From NCBI GenBank assembly GCA_026398595.1, contig JAPLSO010000033.1, forward strand, positions 99,576-163,575: 64,000 nt of DNA, given 5' to 3'. Position 1 is the stretch's first letter, and the number at the start of each line of letters is the position of its first letter. Below, one piece after another: positions 38,047 through 47,446 of this stretch. The notes beneath the pieces are model-generated. The model worked only from the letters and a program-made list of their open reading frames with translations. It had not been told where the DNA came from and made no database searches. This stretch comes from Spirochaetota bacterium. GTDB taxonomy: Bacteria; Spirochaetota; Spirochaetia; Treponematales; Rectinemataceae. The translations under genes and the position numbers were made by a program.

Positions 38047-40571
38047 TAATGGGTTTCAAGAATATCGATCCTTTGACGGAATTCGGCTCCGATCTCATCT
38101 CCATCGAAAAGCCGTCGCGTTATCTCGGGGGAGAGATGGGGTCCCATCCTCCCATACCTGTCGGCGATGAAAGGCTGCGCATCGTCCTCTGCTTCCCCGA
38201 CCTTTACGAAATAGGCATGTCGAATAACGCTATAAGGATACTCTACAGCGACATAGGCGAAAGAAGCGAACGGCTTGCCTGCGAGAGGGTCTTCGCCCCA
38301 GCTCCCGATTTCGAAAGGCTCCTGAGAAATCGCGGCCTGCCTCTCTGCTCCCTCGAGAGCGGTATAATCCTGCGCGACTTCGACATCCTCGGCTTCTCCC
38401 TCAGCTATGAGCTCCTGGCAACCAACATCCTTACAGTCCTCGATCTGGGGGGTATACATATCGAGGCTGAACGGAGGGGAGAGGAGGAGCCTATCGTCAT
38501 CGCGGGAGGACCGGCAGCCACCAACCCGCTTCCCTTATCGCGATTTCTCGACGCAGTCTATATAGGCGAGGCCGAGGCCGGGTTCTACGATGTACTTCTC
38601 GACATGGCATCCATCAAGGACGGAGGCGGGACGCGGCAGGATCTCCTAGATCGACTCAAGTCCTGCCGCGCGGTCTGGATGCCGGCAAGAATAGGTTCAG
38701 CCGAAAAAGCTGCCTATCGAGCCGTGTTCTCGGGATTTACCGAAAAAAAAGCCAGGGTATATTTCCCGATTCCATCTTTGCAGACCGTACAGAGCCATGG
38801 GACGGTCGAGATCATGCGAGGCTGTCCGAATGGCTGCCGCTTCTGCCATGCAGGCTATTTCTATCGGCCTCAGCGGATAAAGGACCCTCTGGTCATCGGC
38901 TCCGAAATCGAGGATCTCGTCAATCTAGGCGGCAACAGGGAAATCACCCTCTCCTCGCTCTCCTCAGGCGATTATCCGGGCATAGCCGAGCTATTCCATG
39001 CCCTTAACGAAGCCTGGGCTGACAGGAGAATCTCCTTCCAGCTGCCCAGCCTTAAAGTCGATTCCTTCACCCTTCCCCTCGTCGCCGAGCTCGCCGAAGT
39101 GAGGAAATCGGGCCTTACCTTCGCCATCGAGACACCAGTTGAGGACTGGCAAAGGAGCATCAATAAAAGTGTCGACTTCGATAAAGTCATCGAGATACTG
39201 AAAGAGGCCAAACGTTACGGTTTTCGCTCGGCAAAATTCTATTTTATGATTGGATTGCCTCTTCCTGGACGAGGAAGGGGGGAAGGGCAGGCGATTATCG
39301 ATTTCTTGAAGAAAATCGCCGCGGTCGAGCGTATCGCCCTGAACATCAACATTGGTACATTCGTCCCGAAAGCTCATACTCCGTATCAGCGCCAGGCTCA
39401 GATAGGCGAAAAAGAAGCGCTGGAAACGATCTACTTGATCAAGGATGCGCTAAGACCCTACCGGTCAATATCGGTTTCCTATCATTCGCCATACACTTCC
39501 GTTCTCGAGGGCATCCTCTCCAGGGGCGACGAGAGGGTAGGGGACATCATCTTTGGAGCCTGGCGAAAAGGCGCTCGGTTCGATGCCTGGGATGAATACT
39601 TCAACAAGGAAGCATGGAAGGACGCGATAGAGGAAGCCGGAGAAAAAGCAGGATACAATCCCGCTGAATGGTTCCTTTCGAAAAAGCCAGCGGATTTTCA
39701 GCTGCCATGGCAGTGTATCCATCTCTTCGTGAACGATGCATTTCTTGAAAAAGAAGAAATCAGATCCGAAGCACAAACGATGACGACATCGTGTAACGAA
39801 AACTGCGATCACCCCTGTGGATCATGCAATGATTCCTTTGGTATTGTATCTAATACTGCAACAAAAGAAGTAAAATTTGAAGCTCGCAGGCCAAATGCCA
39901 TTGGATATACTGTTCTGGGCACCTCCAAAGATCATCAGGAAGACCGAAGACTCCTCGTTTCCTATGAAAAGCTGCGATCTGCAGCCTTCTTGCCAATGCA
40001 TTCCTTCTCCAATCTTTTTGCACGGGCTTTCACGATACTGGGTCTTCCGATACGCTTTTCCGAAGGGTTTAATCCGCTTCCCAAGATGGAATTCACTCAG
40101 CCACTTTCGCTTGGTATTGAATCGGAAGAGGAACTTTTAGCCCTTTGGCTCGATCACACGATTGAGATTACCGAAGAAAAAGCTTTGCTTGATGCTTTTT
40201 CTAAGGCCTTGCCTGAAGATATTAGGGTAAAAACAGCACGCCTAGGTCTCAGGCGCAGCGAAGGAAAAAATTCCATTGGATCTCTGTATTGGGGCTCGGA
40301 ATATCGCGTAGTCTTCAAGGATAAAGAGACAGCGTCGAAGTTCCTCGCAGCTGTTGCCGCCAGAAAACCAAGCGTCGTTGTCAGCCCAGCATTAGATCTC
40401 CTGTTCAACGTTGTCTTAGCCGAAGCCAAAGACGGTGATGGATCGATTTCTAAACTTCTTAAGCAAGCGCTCGAAACCGACAATTTGCTTACGGTATGCT
40501 CAGTCACAAGAACCAGACTCTTGGGCAAGCGCGGCGATGGTCCCTGCGAACCTTTGATAACCATGCTCTAA
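38043..40571 (+). CDS. Radical SAM protein fused to a C-terminal DUF2344-like domain (TIGR03960/TIGR03936-type)
   Basis: EIMRGCPNGCRFCHAGYFYRPQRIKDP (CxxxCxxC); C-terminal SYEKLRSAAFLPMHSFSNLFARAFTILGLPIRFSEGFNPLPKMEFTQPLSLGIES. Confidence 0.88.
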   Translation: MIMGFKNIDPLTEFGSDLISIEKPSRYLGGEMGSHPPIPVGDERLRIVLCFPDLYEIGMSNNAIRILYSDIGERSERLACERVFAPAPDFERLLRNRGLPLCSLESGIILRDFDILGFSLSYELLATNILTVLDLGGIHIEAERRGEEEPIVIAGGPAATNPLPLSRFLDAVYIGEAEAGFYDVLLDMASIKDGGGTRQDLLDRLKSCRAVWMPARIGSAEKAAYRAVFSGFTEKKARVYFPIPSLQTVQSHGTVEIMRGCPNGCRFCHAGYFYRPQRIKDPLVIGSEIEDLVNLGGNREITLSSLSSGDYPGIAELFHALNEAWADRRISFQLPSLKVDSFTLPLVAELAEVRKSGLTFAIETPVEDWQRSINKSVDFDKVIEILKEAKRYGFRSAKFYFMIGLPLPGRGRGEGQAIIDFLKKIAAVERIALNINIGTFVPKAHTPYQRQAQIGEKEALETIYLIKDALRPYRSISVSYHSPYTSVLEGILSRGDERVGDIIFGAWRKGARFDAWDEYFNKEAWKDAIEEAGEKAGYNPAEWFLSKKPADFQLPWQCIHLFVNDAFLEKEEIRSEAQTMTTSCNENCDHPCGSCNDSFGIVSNTATKEVKFEARRPNAIGYTVLGTSKDHQEDRRLLVSYEKLRSAAFLPMHSFSNLFARAFTILGLPIRFSEGFNPLPKMEFTQPLSLGIESEEELLALWLDHTIEITEEKALLDAFSKALPEDIRVKTARLGLRRSEGKNSIGSLYWGSEYRVVFKDKETASKFLAAVAARKPSVVVSPALDLLFNVVLAEAKDGDGSISKLLKQALETDNLLTVCSVTRTRLLGKRGDGPCEPLITML

Positions 40572-40596
40572 AGATGATGTGATCGATTCTTGTTTG

Positions 40597-40645
40597 GTAT
40601 AATATATTCGTGTCTAAATAATGGTAGACAGAATATACATTATAC
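40597..40645. repeat. Long imperfect AT-rich inverted repeat in a convergent intergenic region
   Basis: GTATAAT-ATATTC-g-TGTCTA (loop aataatgg) TAGACA-GAATAT-ac-ATTATAC: 19 bp of pairing with bulges of 1 and 2 nt. Confidence 0.85.
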
Positions 40646-40678
40646 GAAGTTCTGAGTTTGGAGATTTCGTACGCATTT

Positions 40679-41422
40679 TTATAAGCCAGGATTGTATGCT
40701 ACTACCCCGCTCGATACCGCCGTGCCCGTAGGGAATTCCGGCTCGCTGTAGACGGAAACCCCAGGACTCGTGGGGTCTGTTCCATAGGCAACCGCAAAGA
40801 ATACAAGATAGATAGTCGAAGGCGAATCAATACCGTTATAGTCGACATCCCCAACGCTAGATTTATAATTGGATTGTACCTGAAAGGCGGATCGCGAGGT
40901 CTCAGCTATGCTGCGCCTTAGCGGATAGTAGTTTGAACCATCATTGAGAAGCCAATCGGTAGTATTATTGAAATTGATCGTTGAGCTATTCAGATAGATA
41001 TAAAAGGTATGGTCACTCGAAGCCGCTGAAGCCGATAAAGCAGCCAGAGGTTGACTGTCAGCGGAGGCTAAACGGATGCACAAAAAATTTAGGGTGTTTA
41101 ACGCGTAATTCATAAAGCTGTCTGGGTTACCGGCATAAGTAGACGCCATCGTCGCTAGAGATGAAGCTTTTGCGATAGCTTCATCGGAATTCGAATAGAT
41201 TCGGTAAAACACCTCGTAGCCTTTAAAGGATTGATTTGCGCCTTCGTCTATATCGTAATTTCTTACGTCATGTGTAATTGTTAACATATATGCGCTTGGC
41301 GAAGAGAAGTAGGGATGATAGAAAAAAGTATAAGTCGGAAATCCGCAGGCCGAAAGCAGGAAGCCGAATGCTCCCGAGAGAAAGAATAAGGCAAAATGGC
41401 CTTGCTTCATGCCAACGGGCAT
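40679..41422 (-). CDS. Orphan predicted lipoprotein, no recognised family
   Basis: Signal peptide with lipobox FLLSACGF; SD AAGGAGATAAG upstream. Confidence 0.7.
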   Translation of the reverse strand: MPVGMKQGHFALFFLSGAFGFLLSACGFPTYTFFYHPYFSSPSAYMLTITHDVRNYDIDEGANQSFKGYEVFYRIYSNSDEAIAKASSLATMASTYAGNPDSFMNYALNTLNFLCIRLASADSQPLAALSASAASSDHTFYIYLNSSTINFNNTTDWLLNDGSNYYPLRRSIAETSRSAFQVQSNYKSSVGDVDYNGIDSPSTIYLVFFAVAYGTDPTSPGVSVYSEPEFPTGTAVSSGVVAYNPGL

Positions 41423-41440
41423 CTTATCTCCTTTCCATAA

Positions 41441-41487
41441 AAGAAATAAAAAGGCAGGAACCGGTCGAGAATGCGGCCGCCCTGCCC
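41441..41487 (-). terminator. Rho-independent terminator after the 41523-42239 gene
   Basis: On the minus strand: GGCAGG ... CCTGCC followed by TTTTTATTTCTT. Confidence 0.7.
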
Positions 41488-41522
41488 TTCCATTATCCTA
41501 AACAGTTCCAAGGCCGGTCCGG

Positions 41523-42239
41523 TTACTTCTTGTCGTAGCCCTTAGCCTTGAGGTATATCTGCCTGTCCTTGGCGAGTTTAGCCCAATCCGAATCGGGGAA
41601 GGTCGAGACGAGCTTGTCGTAATTCTCCAGGGCACCCTTCCAGTCCGATTTCCCTTCCTTGAGCCGGGCGATGGAGAAATACGCATGAGGCAGGTTAGGA
41701 GTATCGGTTTTATACTGGGCGATGAGCTTGGTGTAGGTCTCGATAGCCGCGTCTGGCTTGGATTGCTCTTCAGCTGCGACAGCGGCGAGCTCGAGGGCAA
41801 GGGGCGCAAGATAGGTATTAGGAAGCTTGGAAACGGCGTCGAGGGCGATTTTCTCGCAATTGCCCCAGTCCTTGGTGGAAGCATAGAGGCTGGCTTCGGA
41901 ATACAGGGCTTCCTGGGCGGCGAACGTCCTCGGCCATTTCTTGACGACGGCGCCTAAATCGGCGAGCAGGCTTTTTTCGAGATCGGCCTTTTTTGTTGCG
42001 TCCGATTCCCCGCTATAGGCGGTTATCTTGTCCCTAGCCTGCTCCATCGCTCGCGCCGAGGAATTGGCGATGGAATTGGAGACGATCGAGAATACACCGA
42101 TGAAAATGAGCACGGCCGCGACGACTGCCGCCGCGGTGATAAACACAAGTTTATGCTTGCCGATGAAATCCGACAGGGTATCGACGAAGTTCTTCTTCTC
42201 AACCTTGTCGGGAACTATAATTTTTGGCTTACCTTCCAC
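41523..42239 (-). CDS. Membrane-anchored TPR protein (YfgM/BamD-like repeats)
   Basis: TM segment LVFITAAAVVAAVLIFIGVFSIV, then repeated helical pairs (YFSIARLKEGKSDWKGALENYDKLVSTFPDSDWAKLAKDR). Confidence 0.75.
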   Translation of the reverse strand: MEGKPKIIVPDKVEKKNFVDTLSDFIGKHKLVFITAAAVVAAVLIFIGVFSIVSNSIANSSARAMEQARDKITAYSGESDATKKADLEKSLLADLGAVVKKWPRTFAAQEALYSEASLYASTKDWGNCEKIALDAVSKLPNTYLAPLALELAAVAAEEQSKPDAAIETYTKLIAQYKTDTPNLPHAYFSIARLKEGKSDWKGALENYDKLVSTFPDSDWAKLAKDRQIYLKAKGYDKK

Positions 42240-42242
42240 AAA

Positions 42243-43754
42243 CTACTCCTTTGACTGCGCAATACTAAGCTCTTTTATCAATCGTGATAAGTAGGTTCGC
42301 TGTATATCCAGGGCTTTAGCCGTCTCTGTCTGGTTCCATCCGTTGCCCTCCAGGGACTTGCGCAGGAAGTGCGTCTTGAAGGCCGTAATAGCCTCCTTAA
42401 GGCTCCGTCCCTTGTAGTCTTCGACATCCTCCGTCTTGCCGCCAAGCATAAGGTCGGCAGCCGAAACGACGGTGTCGAGGGTCATGACAGCCGCCCTTTC
42501 GACCGCGTTCTCGAGCTCGCGGACGTTTCCAGGCCAGGCGTAGGACAACATGCTCTCCATGGCTCCGTCGGAAAATCCGGTCAAGGTCCTGTTCATCTCC
42601 CTCGAGGCTAGGCTCAGAAAGTGGGATGCGAGGACGGGAATATCCTCTTTGCGTTCTCGCAGTGGAGGTATGGTCAGAGGAAGCACATTGAGTCGGTAAT
42701 AGAGATCGGATCGGAATTCCTGTTTTTCCACCATTGCATCGAGATCGCGGTTGGTTGCGGCGATGACGCGGACGTCGACGCTTGTCGTCTCCGAGGAGCC
42801 CACTTTCTCGAAGCTCTTCTGCTGAATGACGCGGAGAAGTTTTGCCTGGAGTCGCAAGGGTAGTTCGGCGATCTCGTCGAGGAAGATCGTACCCCCATCC
42901 GCGAGTTCGAAGCGCCCCTTGCGGTCTTGATAGGCATCCGTGAAGGCGCCTTTGACATGGCCGAAAAGTTCGCTTTCAAGGAGCGATTCAGGTAAAGCGG
43001 CGCAGTTTACGCGGATGAAAGGCTTCTCCGCTCTTCTTGATTTTAAATGAAGGCGCTCAGCGAAGAGTTCCTTGCCGACGCCGCTCTCGCCCAAAATAAG
43101 TACAGAGGCGTCGGAAGGAGCTATCCTGTCGATAAGTTCGAGTTTTTCCGTGATCGTCCGAGAAGCAAAGACGAGGTTGTGCCAGCCCTCCCCTTTCAGC
43201 GCCTTCTCGCTCAAATAAGCAAGTTCGGCCGAAGTTTTCTGGAGGAATCGGGCGTTCTCTACGGCTATTGCAGCCTGAAGGGCAAAGATCTCGAGCCAGC
43301 GTAGGTCTTCGTCCGTAAAGTACCGGCCCTTGGATTTGTTCACCACCTCGATGACGCCGACAAGGGCGCCTTTCACCGTCATAGGGACGGCCATGATGGA
43401 CTTGGCGGGGAAATTTACCGCATTGGCGATGGAAGGAGAGAATCGGGGATCGTGCAAAGGATCGTTCACGATGAGGGATTGGCCCTGCTGGGCAACCCAG
43501 CCAACGATACCCTCTTCACGGTCGATGACTGCGTTGAAGAGTTCGTCCTTCTTGGGCCCTATAGCAATGGCAAAGCGCAGCTTATTGGTTTTGGCATCAT
43601 GCAAAACGAGGCTCCCGGCTTCAGCGCCCACGAGCCTCGTCGATGATTCTATAATCTGAGAAAGGAGTGTCCTGGCATCGGTGTAGTTCGAATTGATGAG
43701 CGCACATGTTTCTATGAGCAGCTCAAACTTCGCCTCGTCGATCGTCCCGAACAT
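42243..43754 (-). CDS. GAF-domain sigma-54-dependent transcriptional activator
   Basis: N-terminal GAF; AAA+ GESGVGKELFAERLH, ELFGHVKGAFTDAYQDRKGRFELADGGTIFLDEI; Fis-type HTH at C-terminus. Confidence 0.93.
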   Translation of the reverse strand: MFGTIDEAKFELLIETCALINSNYTDARTLLSQIIESSTRLVGAEAGSLVLHDAKTNKLRFAIAIGPKKDELFNAVIDREEGIVGWVAQQGQSLIVNDPLHDPRFSPSIANAVNFPAKSIMAVPMTVKGALVGVIEVVNKSKGRYFTDEDLRWLEIFALQAAIAVENARFLQKTSAELAYLSEKALKGEGWHNLVFASRTITEKLELIDRIAPSDASVLILGESGVGKELFAERLHLKSRRAEKPFIRVNCAALPESLLESELFGHVKGAFTDAYQDRKGRFELADGGTIFLDEIAELPLRLQAKLLRVIQQKSFEKVGSSETTSVDVRVIAATNRDLDAMVEKQEFRSDLYYRLNVLPLTIPPLRERKEDIPVLASHFLSLASREMNRTLTGFSDGAMESMLSYAWPGNVRELENAVERAAVMTLDTVVSAADLMLGGKTEDVEDYKGRSLKEAITAFKTHFLRKSLEGNGWNQTETAKALDIQRTYLSRLIKELSIAQSKE

Positions 43755-43765
43755 CGCCTTCTCGT

Positions 43766-43789
43766 ATTCCTGAGTTTTGAATCAGGAAT
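43766..43789 (-). other. Hairpin overlapping the rpsA stop codon
   Basis: ATTCCTGA / TCAGGAAT, 8-bp stem, 8-nt loop; the rpsA TGA is inside the stem. Confidence 0.5.
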
Positions 43790-45512
43790 TCTTTTTCGTC
43801 GTGTCCCGCTCTTTAAGCAGATCGCCGATCGTGAATCCGCCATCGGCTTCCTCGTTCTGAATGAACTTGGAGATTTCTTCCCGCTGCTGGCGTTGGACAA
43901 GGTCCCGTATGGAGAGGCCCAGTTTCTGCCGTTCGGGGTTGAGGTCAACGACGACGGCCTTGACAGGCATTCCCGGCGTGTACTTCTTCAGGGCGTCATC
44001 CCAGGACTCCTCCCTGTCGGAGCTGAGGTCCTGTTTCTTGACGAGACCGTCGATATCTCCCTGAACCTTCACGAAGACGCCAAAATCCGTGACGTTGGAA
44101 ACCGTGCCATCGACGATGGATCCGAGCCTAAAGGCCTTGGAGAAGGATCTCCAAGGATCTTCGGATAGTTGCTTGACGCTGAGGCGTATATTCCGCTCTT
44201 CGGGGTTGGAGTCGATGACGACTACTTCGATCTCCTCACCTTCATGGAGAACCGAGGAGGGATTCTTCACCCTGGATGTCCAAGAGAGATCATCCACATG
44301 GAGGAATCCGTCGATACCTTCCTCGAGCTCGATGAAGGCTCCGGCATTCGTCACTTTAACGATCTTGCGGCTGAGTCTCATGCCGACGGGGTAATGCTCA
44401 TTGATCGAGTCCCAGGGATTTTCCTGGACCTGTTTGAGGCCGAGGGAGACCTTACCCGCCTGGATGTCGTAGCCGAGGATCATACAGTCCACGACATCGC
44501 CCGGTTTTAGCATATCCTCGGGTTTGTGAACCTTCTTAACCCAGGAGAACTCGGATATGTGGGCAAGGCCTTCGATCCCCTCTTCCAGCTCGATGAATGC
44601 GCCATAATCCGTGAGTTTGGTCACCTTGCCCTTGACGACGTCGTTGACGTGGTACTTCTCCTCAAAGGTGAACCAAGGATCCTGGCTGAAATGCTTGAGA
44701 GAGAGGTTTATACGCTTTTCCTCAGGTTCGAGCCGGATGACCTTGAGTTCGATCTCCTGGCTCTTGCGGACATAATCCTTGGGTCGGGTAACGTGGCCCC
44801 AGCTCATATCGTTGATATGCAGAAGGCCGTCGAAGCCGCCAAGATCGATAAAAGCTCCGAAACTTGTGAAGCTCTTCACGAGACCTTTGACTGTGTCGCC
44901 GATTTGGACGCTCTGGAAAAACTCTTCCCTGCGTTTGTCGATATCTTCTTCAAGCCACTTGCGCCTGTTCAGGATGATGTTGATTTTCTTTTCGGAATAG
45001 AGGCGTTCGAGGTAGAAAAAGCTTTTAAGGCCGACGAGTTCTTCTCCGCTCTCGATACGTTGTATATCAGCTTTAGAGGAGGGGAGAAACCCTTTCAGTC
45101 CATGGCCCAGGTCCACTTCGAAGCCGCCCTTCACTTCCTTGTCGATCTTAGCTTCTATGGGCTGATGATCCTTGAAGGCGACGGCTATCGATTTCCAGAA
45201 AACTTTCTCGTCGGCGCGCTTCTTGGAGACAATGACTTCGCCCGATTTGGTCTCTTTCTTGATGAGGATGACCTTGACGGTGTCCCCAACTTGAGGAATC
45301 TCGGCTCCAAATTCGAGGAAGGCAATCTTACCCTCCGACTTGTAGCCGACATCGATGAAGACGAAATCGCCGGCGAGCTGGACGACTTTGCCCTCGATGA
45401 GATCGCCCTCCTCCAGGCCCTCAAAACTCTTGAGGTACTGCTCCTGCAATTGTGTCTGGTATTCGTCGCGGGCGGTTGGTGCGGCGTCCATTTCCACTTC
45501 CTTATTATCCAT
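43782..45512 (-). CDS. rpsA: 30S ribosomal protein S1 (six S1 repeats)
   Basis: Six S1-like segments, e.g. GDTVKGLVKSFTSFGAFIDLGGFDGLLHINDMSW. Confidence 0.95.
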   Translation of the reverse strand: MDNKEVEMDAAPTARDEYQTQLQEQYLKSFEGLEEGDLIEGKVVQLAGDFVFIDVGYKSEGKIAFLEFGAEIPQVGDTVKVILIKKETKSGEVIVSKKRADEKVFWKSIAVAFKDHQPIEAKIDKEVKGGFEVDLGHGLKGFLPSSKADIQRIESGEELVGLKSFFYLERLYSEKKINIILNRRKWLEEDIDKRREEFFQSVQIGDTVKGLVKSFTSFGAFIDLGGFDGLLHINDMSWGHVTRPKDYVRKSQEIELKVIRLEPEEKRINLSLKHFSQDPWFTFEEKYHVNDVVKGKVTKLTDYGAFIELEEGIEGLAHISEFSWVKKVHKPEDMLKPGDVVDCMILGYDIQAGKVSLGLKQVQENPWDSINEHYPVGMRLSRKIVKVTNAGAFIELEEGIDGFLHVDDLSWTSRVKNPSSVLHEGEEIEVVVIDSNPEERNIRLSVKQLSEDPWRSFSKAFRLGSIVDGTVSNVTDFGVFVKVQGDIDGLVKKQDLSSDREESWDDALKKYTPGMPVKAVVVDLNPERQKLGLSIRDLVQRQQREEISKFIQNEEADGGFTIGDLLKERDTTKKNS

Positions 45513-45513
45513 G

Positions 45514-46158
45514 TCATTCCCTTACGTGTAGAATTTTACTGTATACAATCTCATAAACTTGCTCTATGGTCAAGTCGGATGTATCCAAATAGAGGACGTC
45601 GTCGGCGATTTTTAGGGCTCCAATCGCCTTGTTTCTGTCGATTTCATCGCGCATTCTGATATTGTCCAGAATCGCCTCGTAGCTCAGGGAAGTTGACCTC
45701 TGCTCGAAGCGGCGTTTCGCTCTCTCCTCTACCGAGGCGTCGATGTAGAATTTGACATCGGCGTCCGGAAAGACCACCGTTGTCATGTCCCTACCCTCGA
45801 CGACGACATCCCTGCCTTTCGCCGTAGTTCTTAATACATCGTCAACTATGGCTCTAATTTCAGATACAGCTGAGACTTGTGCAACGACAGCATCGACTGG
45901 CGCGCTGCGCAGTTCCTCGTTTAATCGGGCTCCGTCGAGCAGGATCGCACCATCGGCCCCATAGGAGAGAGAAAGCGACCTTGCGCAGTCGATGAGGCCT
46001 TTAGTGTCCTCGATTCCGATGCTACGACCGAGGGCCGCATAGGAAATCGCCCTGTATAGACTGCCCGAATTGAGGTAGAGAAAACCTGTCCGCTGTGAAA
46101 GAAGCTTGGCGATAGTGGATTTCCCACAACCCGCCGGGCCGTCCATGGCGATGATCAA
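45514..46158 (-). CDS. cmk: Cytidylate kinase
   Basis: IIAMDGPAGCGKSTIAKLLSQRTGFLYLNSGSLYRAISYAAL; VVEGRDMTTVVFPDADVKFYIDAS. Confidence 0.95.
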   Translation of the reverse strand: MIIAMDGPAGCGKSTIAKLLSQRTGFLYLNSGSLYRAISYAALGRSIGIEDTKGLIDCARSLSLSYGADGAILLDGARLNEELRSAPVDAVVAQVSAVSEIRAIVDDVLRTTAKGRDVVVEGRDMTTVVFPDADVKFYIDASVEERAKRRFEQRSTSLSYEAILDNIRMRDEIDRNKAIGALKIADDVLYLDTSDLTIEQVYEIVYSKILHVRE

Positions 46159-46898
46159 ACCCTACCCCTCCCCTTATTGGCTTCGGAATAAGCGATGAGA
46201 TCTGCTACTTCTTCAGCGGTAAGCTCCCTGAACGAACCTTCAGCGAGTTTGCCTATTACAAGAGGTCCGAGCCTGATCCTTCGCAAGGCAAGAACCCTGA
46301 GTCCAAAATGCTCGAGGACGCGTCGTATTTCCCTGTTCCTGCCCTCGACGAGGACAACCTTCATCGTCCTCTCATCGACTGGCTCCACAGAAATAGCCTT
46401 ATGGATCTCACCTTCCAGGTCGATGCCTTCCGAAAACTCCTTGGCGAATCCTTGCGGTATCGGGAGATCTGTCGTGACCAGATATTCCTTGTCCACCTGC
46501 CCGCTGGGGTGGATGAGGAATTTAGCCAATTCCCCGTCGTTGGTAAAGAGAAGGAGGCCAGAGGACCACTGGTCGAGACGGCCTACGTTGTACACTCTCT
46601 CTTTCACGGCCGAGCCAAGGAGAGAAGCGGCTATCGGCCGGTTCCGCTCGTCTGCCATTGTGGATATGAAGCCAGGGGGTTTGTTAAGGAGGATGTAGCG
46701 CAGCTTGTTCTGGGGTATGGCTAATCTGCCGTCGAACATCACTTCATCGCCGGGAAGGACGCTCTGCCCGATCGTCGCCGTCTTTCCGTTCACCTTCACT
46801 CTGCCAGCCTCGATGAGCCTCTCGCAGGCACGCCGCGAGGCTATGCCAGCCTGGGCGAGATAAACTTGGATTCTGAGCTTCTTGACTTCGCCACTCAT
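46155..46898 (-). CDS. rluB: Pseudouridine synthase, RluB/RsuA family
   Basis: S4 domain (IQVYLAQAGIASRRACERLIEAGRVKVNG); VGRLDQWSSGLLLFTNDGELA; GRNREIRRVLEHFGLRVLALRRIRLGPL. Confidence 0.92.
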   Translation of the reverse strand: MSGEVKKLRIQVYLAQAGIASRRACERLIEAGRVKVNGKTATIGQSVLPGDEVMFDGRLAIPQNKLRYILLNKPPGFISTMADERNRPIAASLLGSAVKERVYNVGRLDQWSSGLLLFTNDGELAKFLIHPSGQVDKEYLVTTDLPIPQGFAKEFSEGIDLEGEIHKAISVEPVDERTMKVVLVEGRNREIRRVLEHFGLRVLALRRIRLGPLVIGKLAEGSFRELTAEEVADLIAYSEANKGRGRV

Positions 46899-47446
46899 CC
46901 TATTGCGCCTTCATCTGCCTCAAACCTGTTGCGCTCCAGATCGCCCAGTTTAGGAAGATCGGAAATCGAACCAAGCTTGAAGTACTTGAGGAAGTCCTGG
47001 GTCGTACCGTACTGCAGCGGCTTGCCGGGAATATCCTTCTTGCCGACTTCCTGAATGAAACCCCTGGACAGGAGGAAACGCACCATGCCGTCGGCCGAGA
47101 CGCCACGAATGGCTTCGATCTCGGCACGTGTGATGGGCTGGGAATAGGCGATTATCGAAAGGGTCTCCATGGCTGCCCTCGATAATTTAGCCTCGTTTTT
47201 CCGTCCGTAATGGTCCCGGAGTTTTTCCCAGACCTCAACCTTGGGGGCGAGTATCCACCCGCCGCCTGACTTTAGGGGGGCGAAGCCATGGAATGGCGCC
47301 TCCGACTCGACGGACAGGCGCCTGAGGGCTGAAACCACATCCTCGGCGGCGAGACCTGAAATCGCTGAAAGGCTTTCCTCGCTCGCCGGTTCGCTCTCGA
47401 GGAAGAGGATGGCGCCGATAAGGGCTACATTGTCGTCTTCAACCAT
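46895..47446 (-). CDS. scpB: Segregation and condensation protein B
   Basis: ALIGAILFLESEPASEESLSA; ETLSIIAYSQPITRAEIEAIRGVSADGMVRFLLSRGFIQEVGKKDIPGKPLQYGTTQDFLKYF. Confidence 0.93.
   Translation of the reverse strand: MVEDDNVALIGAILFLESEPASEESLSAISGLAAEDVVSALRRLSVESEAPFHGFAPLKSGGGWILAPKVEVWEKLRDHYGRKNEAKLSRAAMETLSIIAYSQPITRAEIEAIRGVSADGMVRFLLSRGFIQEVGKKDIPGKPLQYGTTQDFLKYFKLGSISDLPKLGDLERNRFEADEGAIG

Noticed and set aside
43766-43789. Hairpin at the rpsA stop as an intrinsic terminator
   Set aside because: AT-rich 8-bp stem without a downstream T-tract on the minus strand; kept only as a generic hairpin.
44526-45659. 377-aa ORF antisense to rpsA
   Set aside because: Mirror of S1 codon structure in GC-rich DNA; no recognisable domain or RBS; rpsA is unambiguous.
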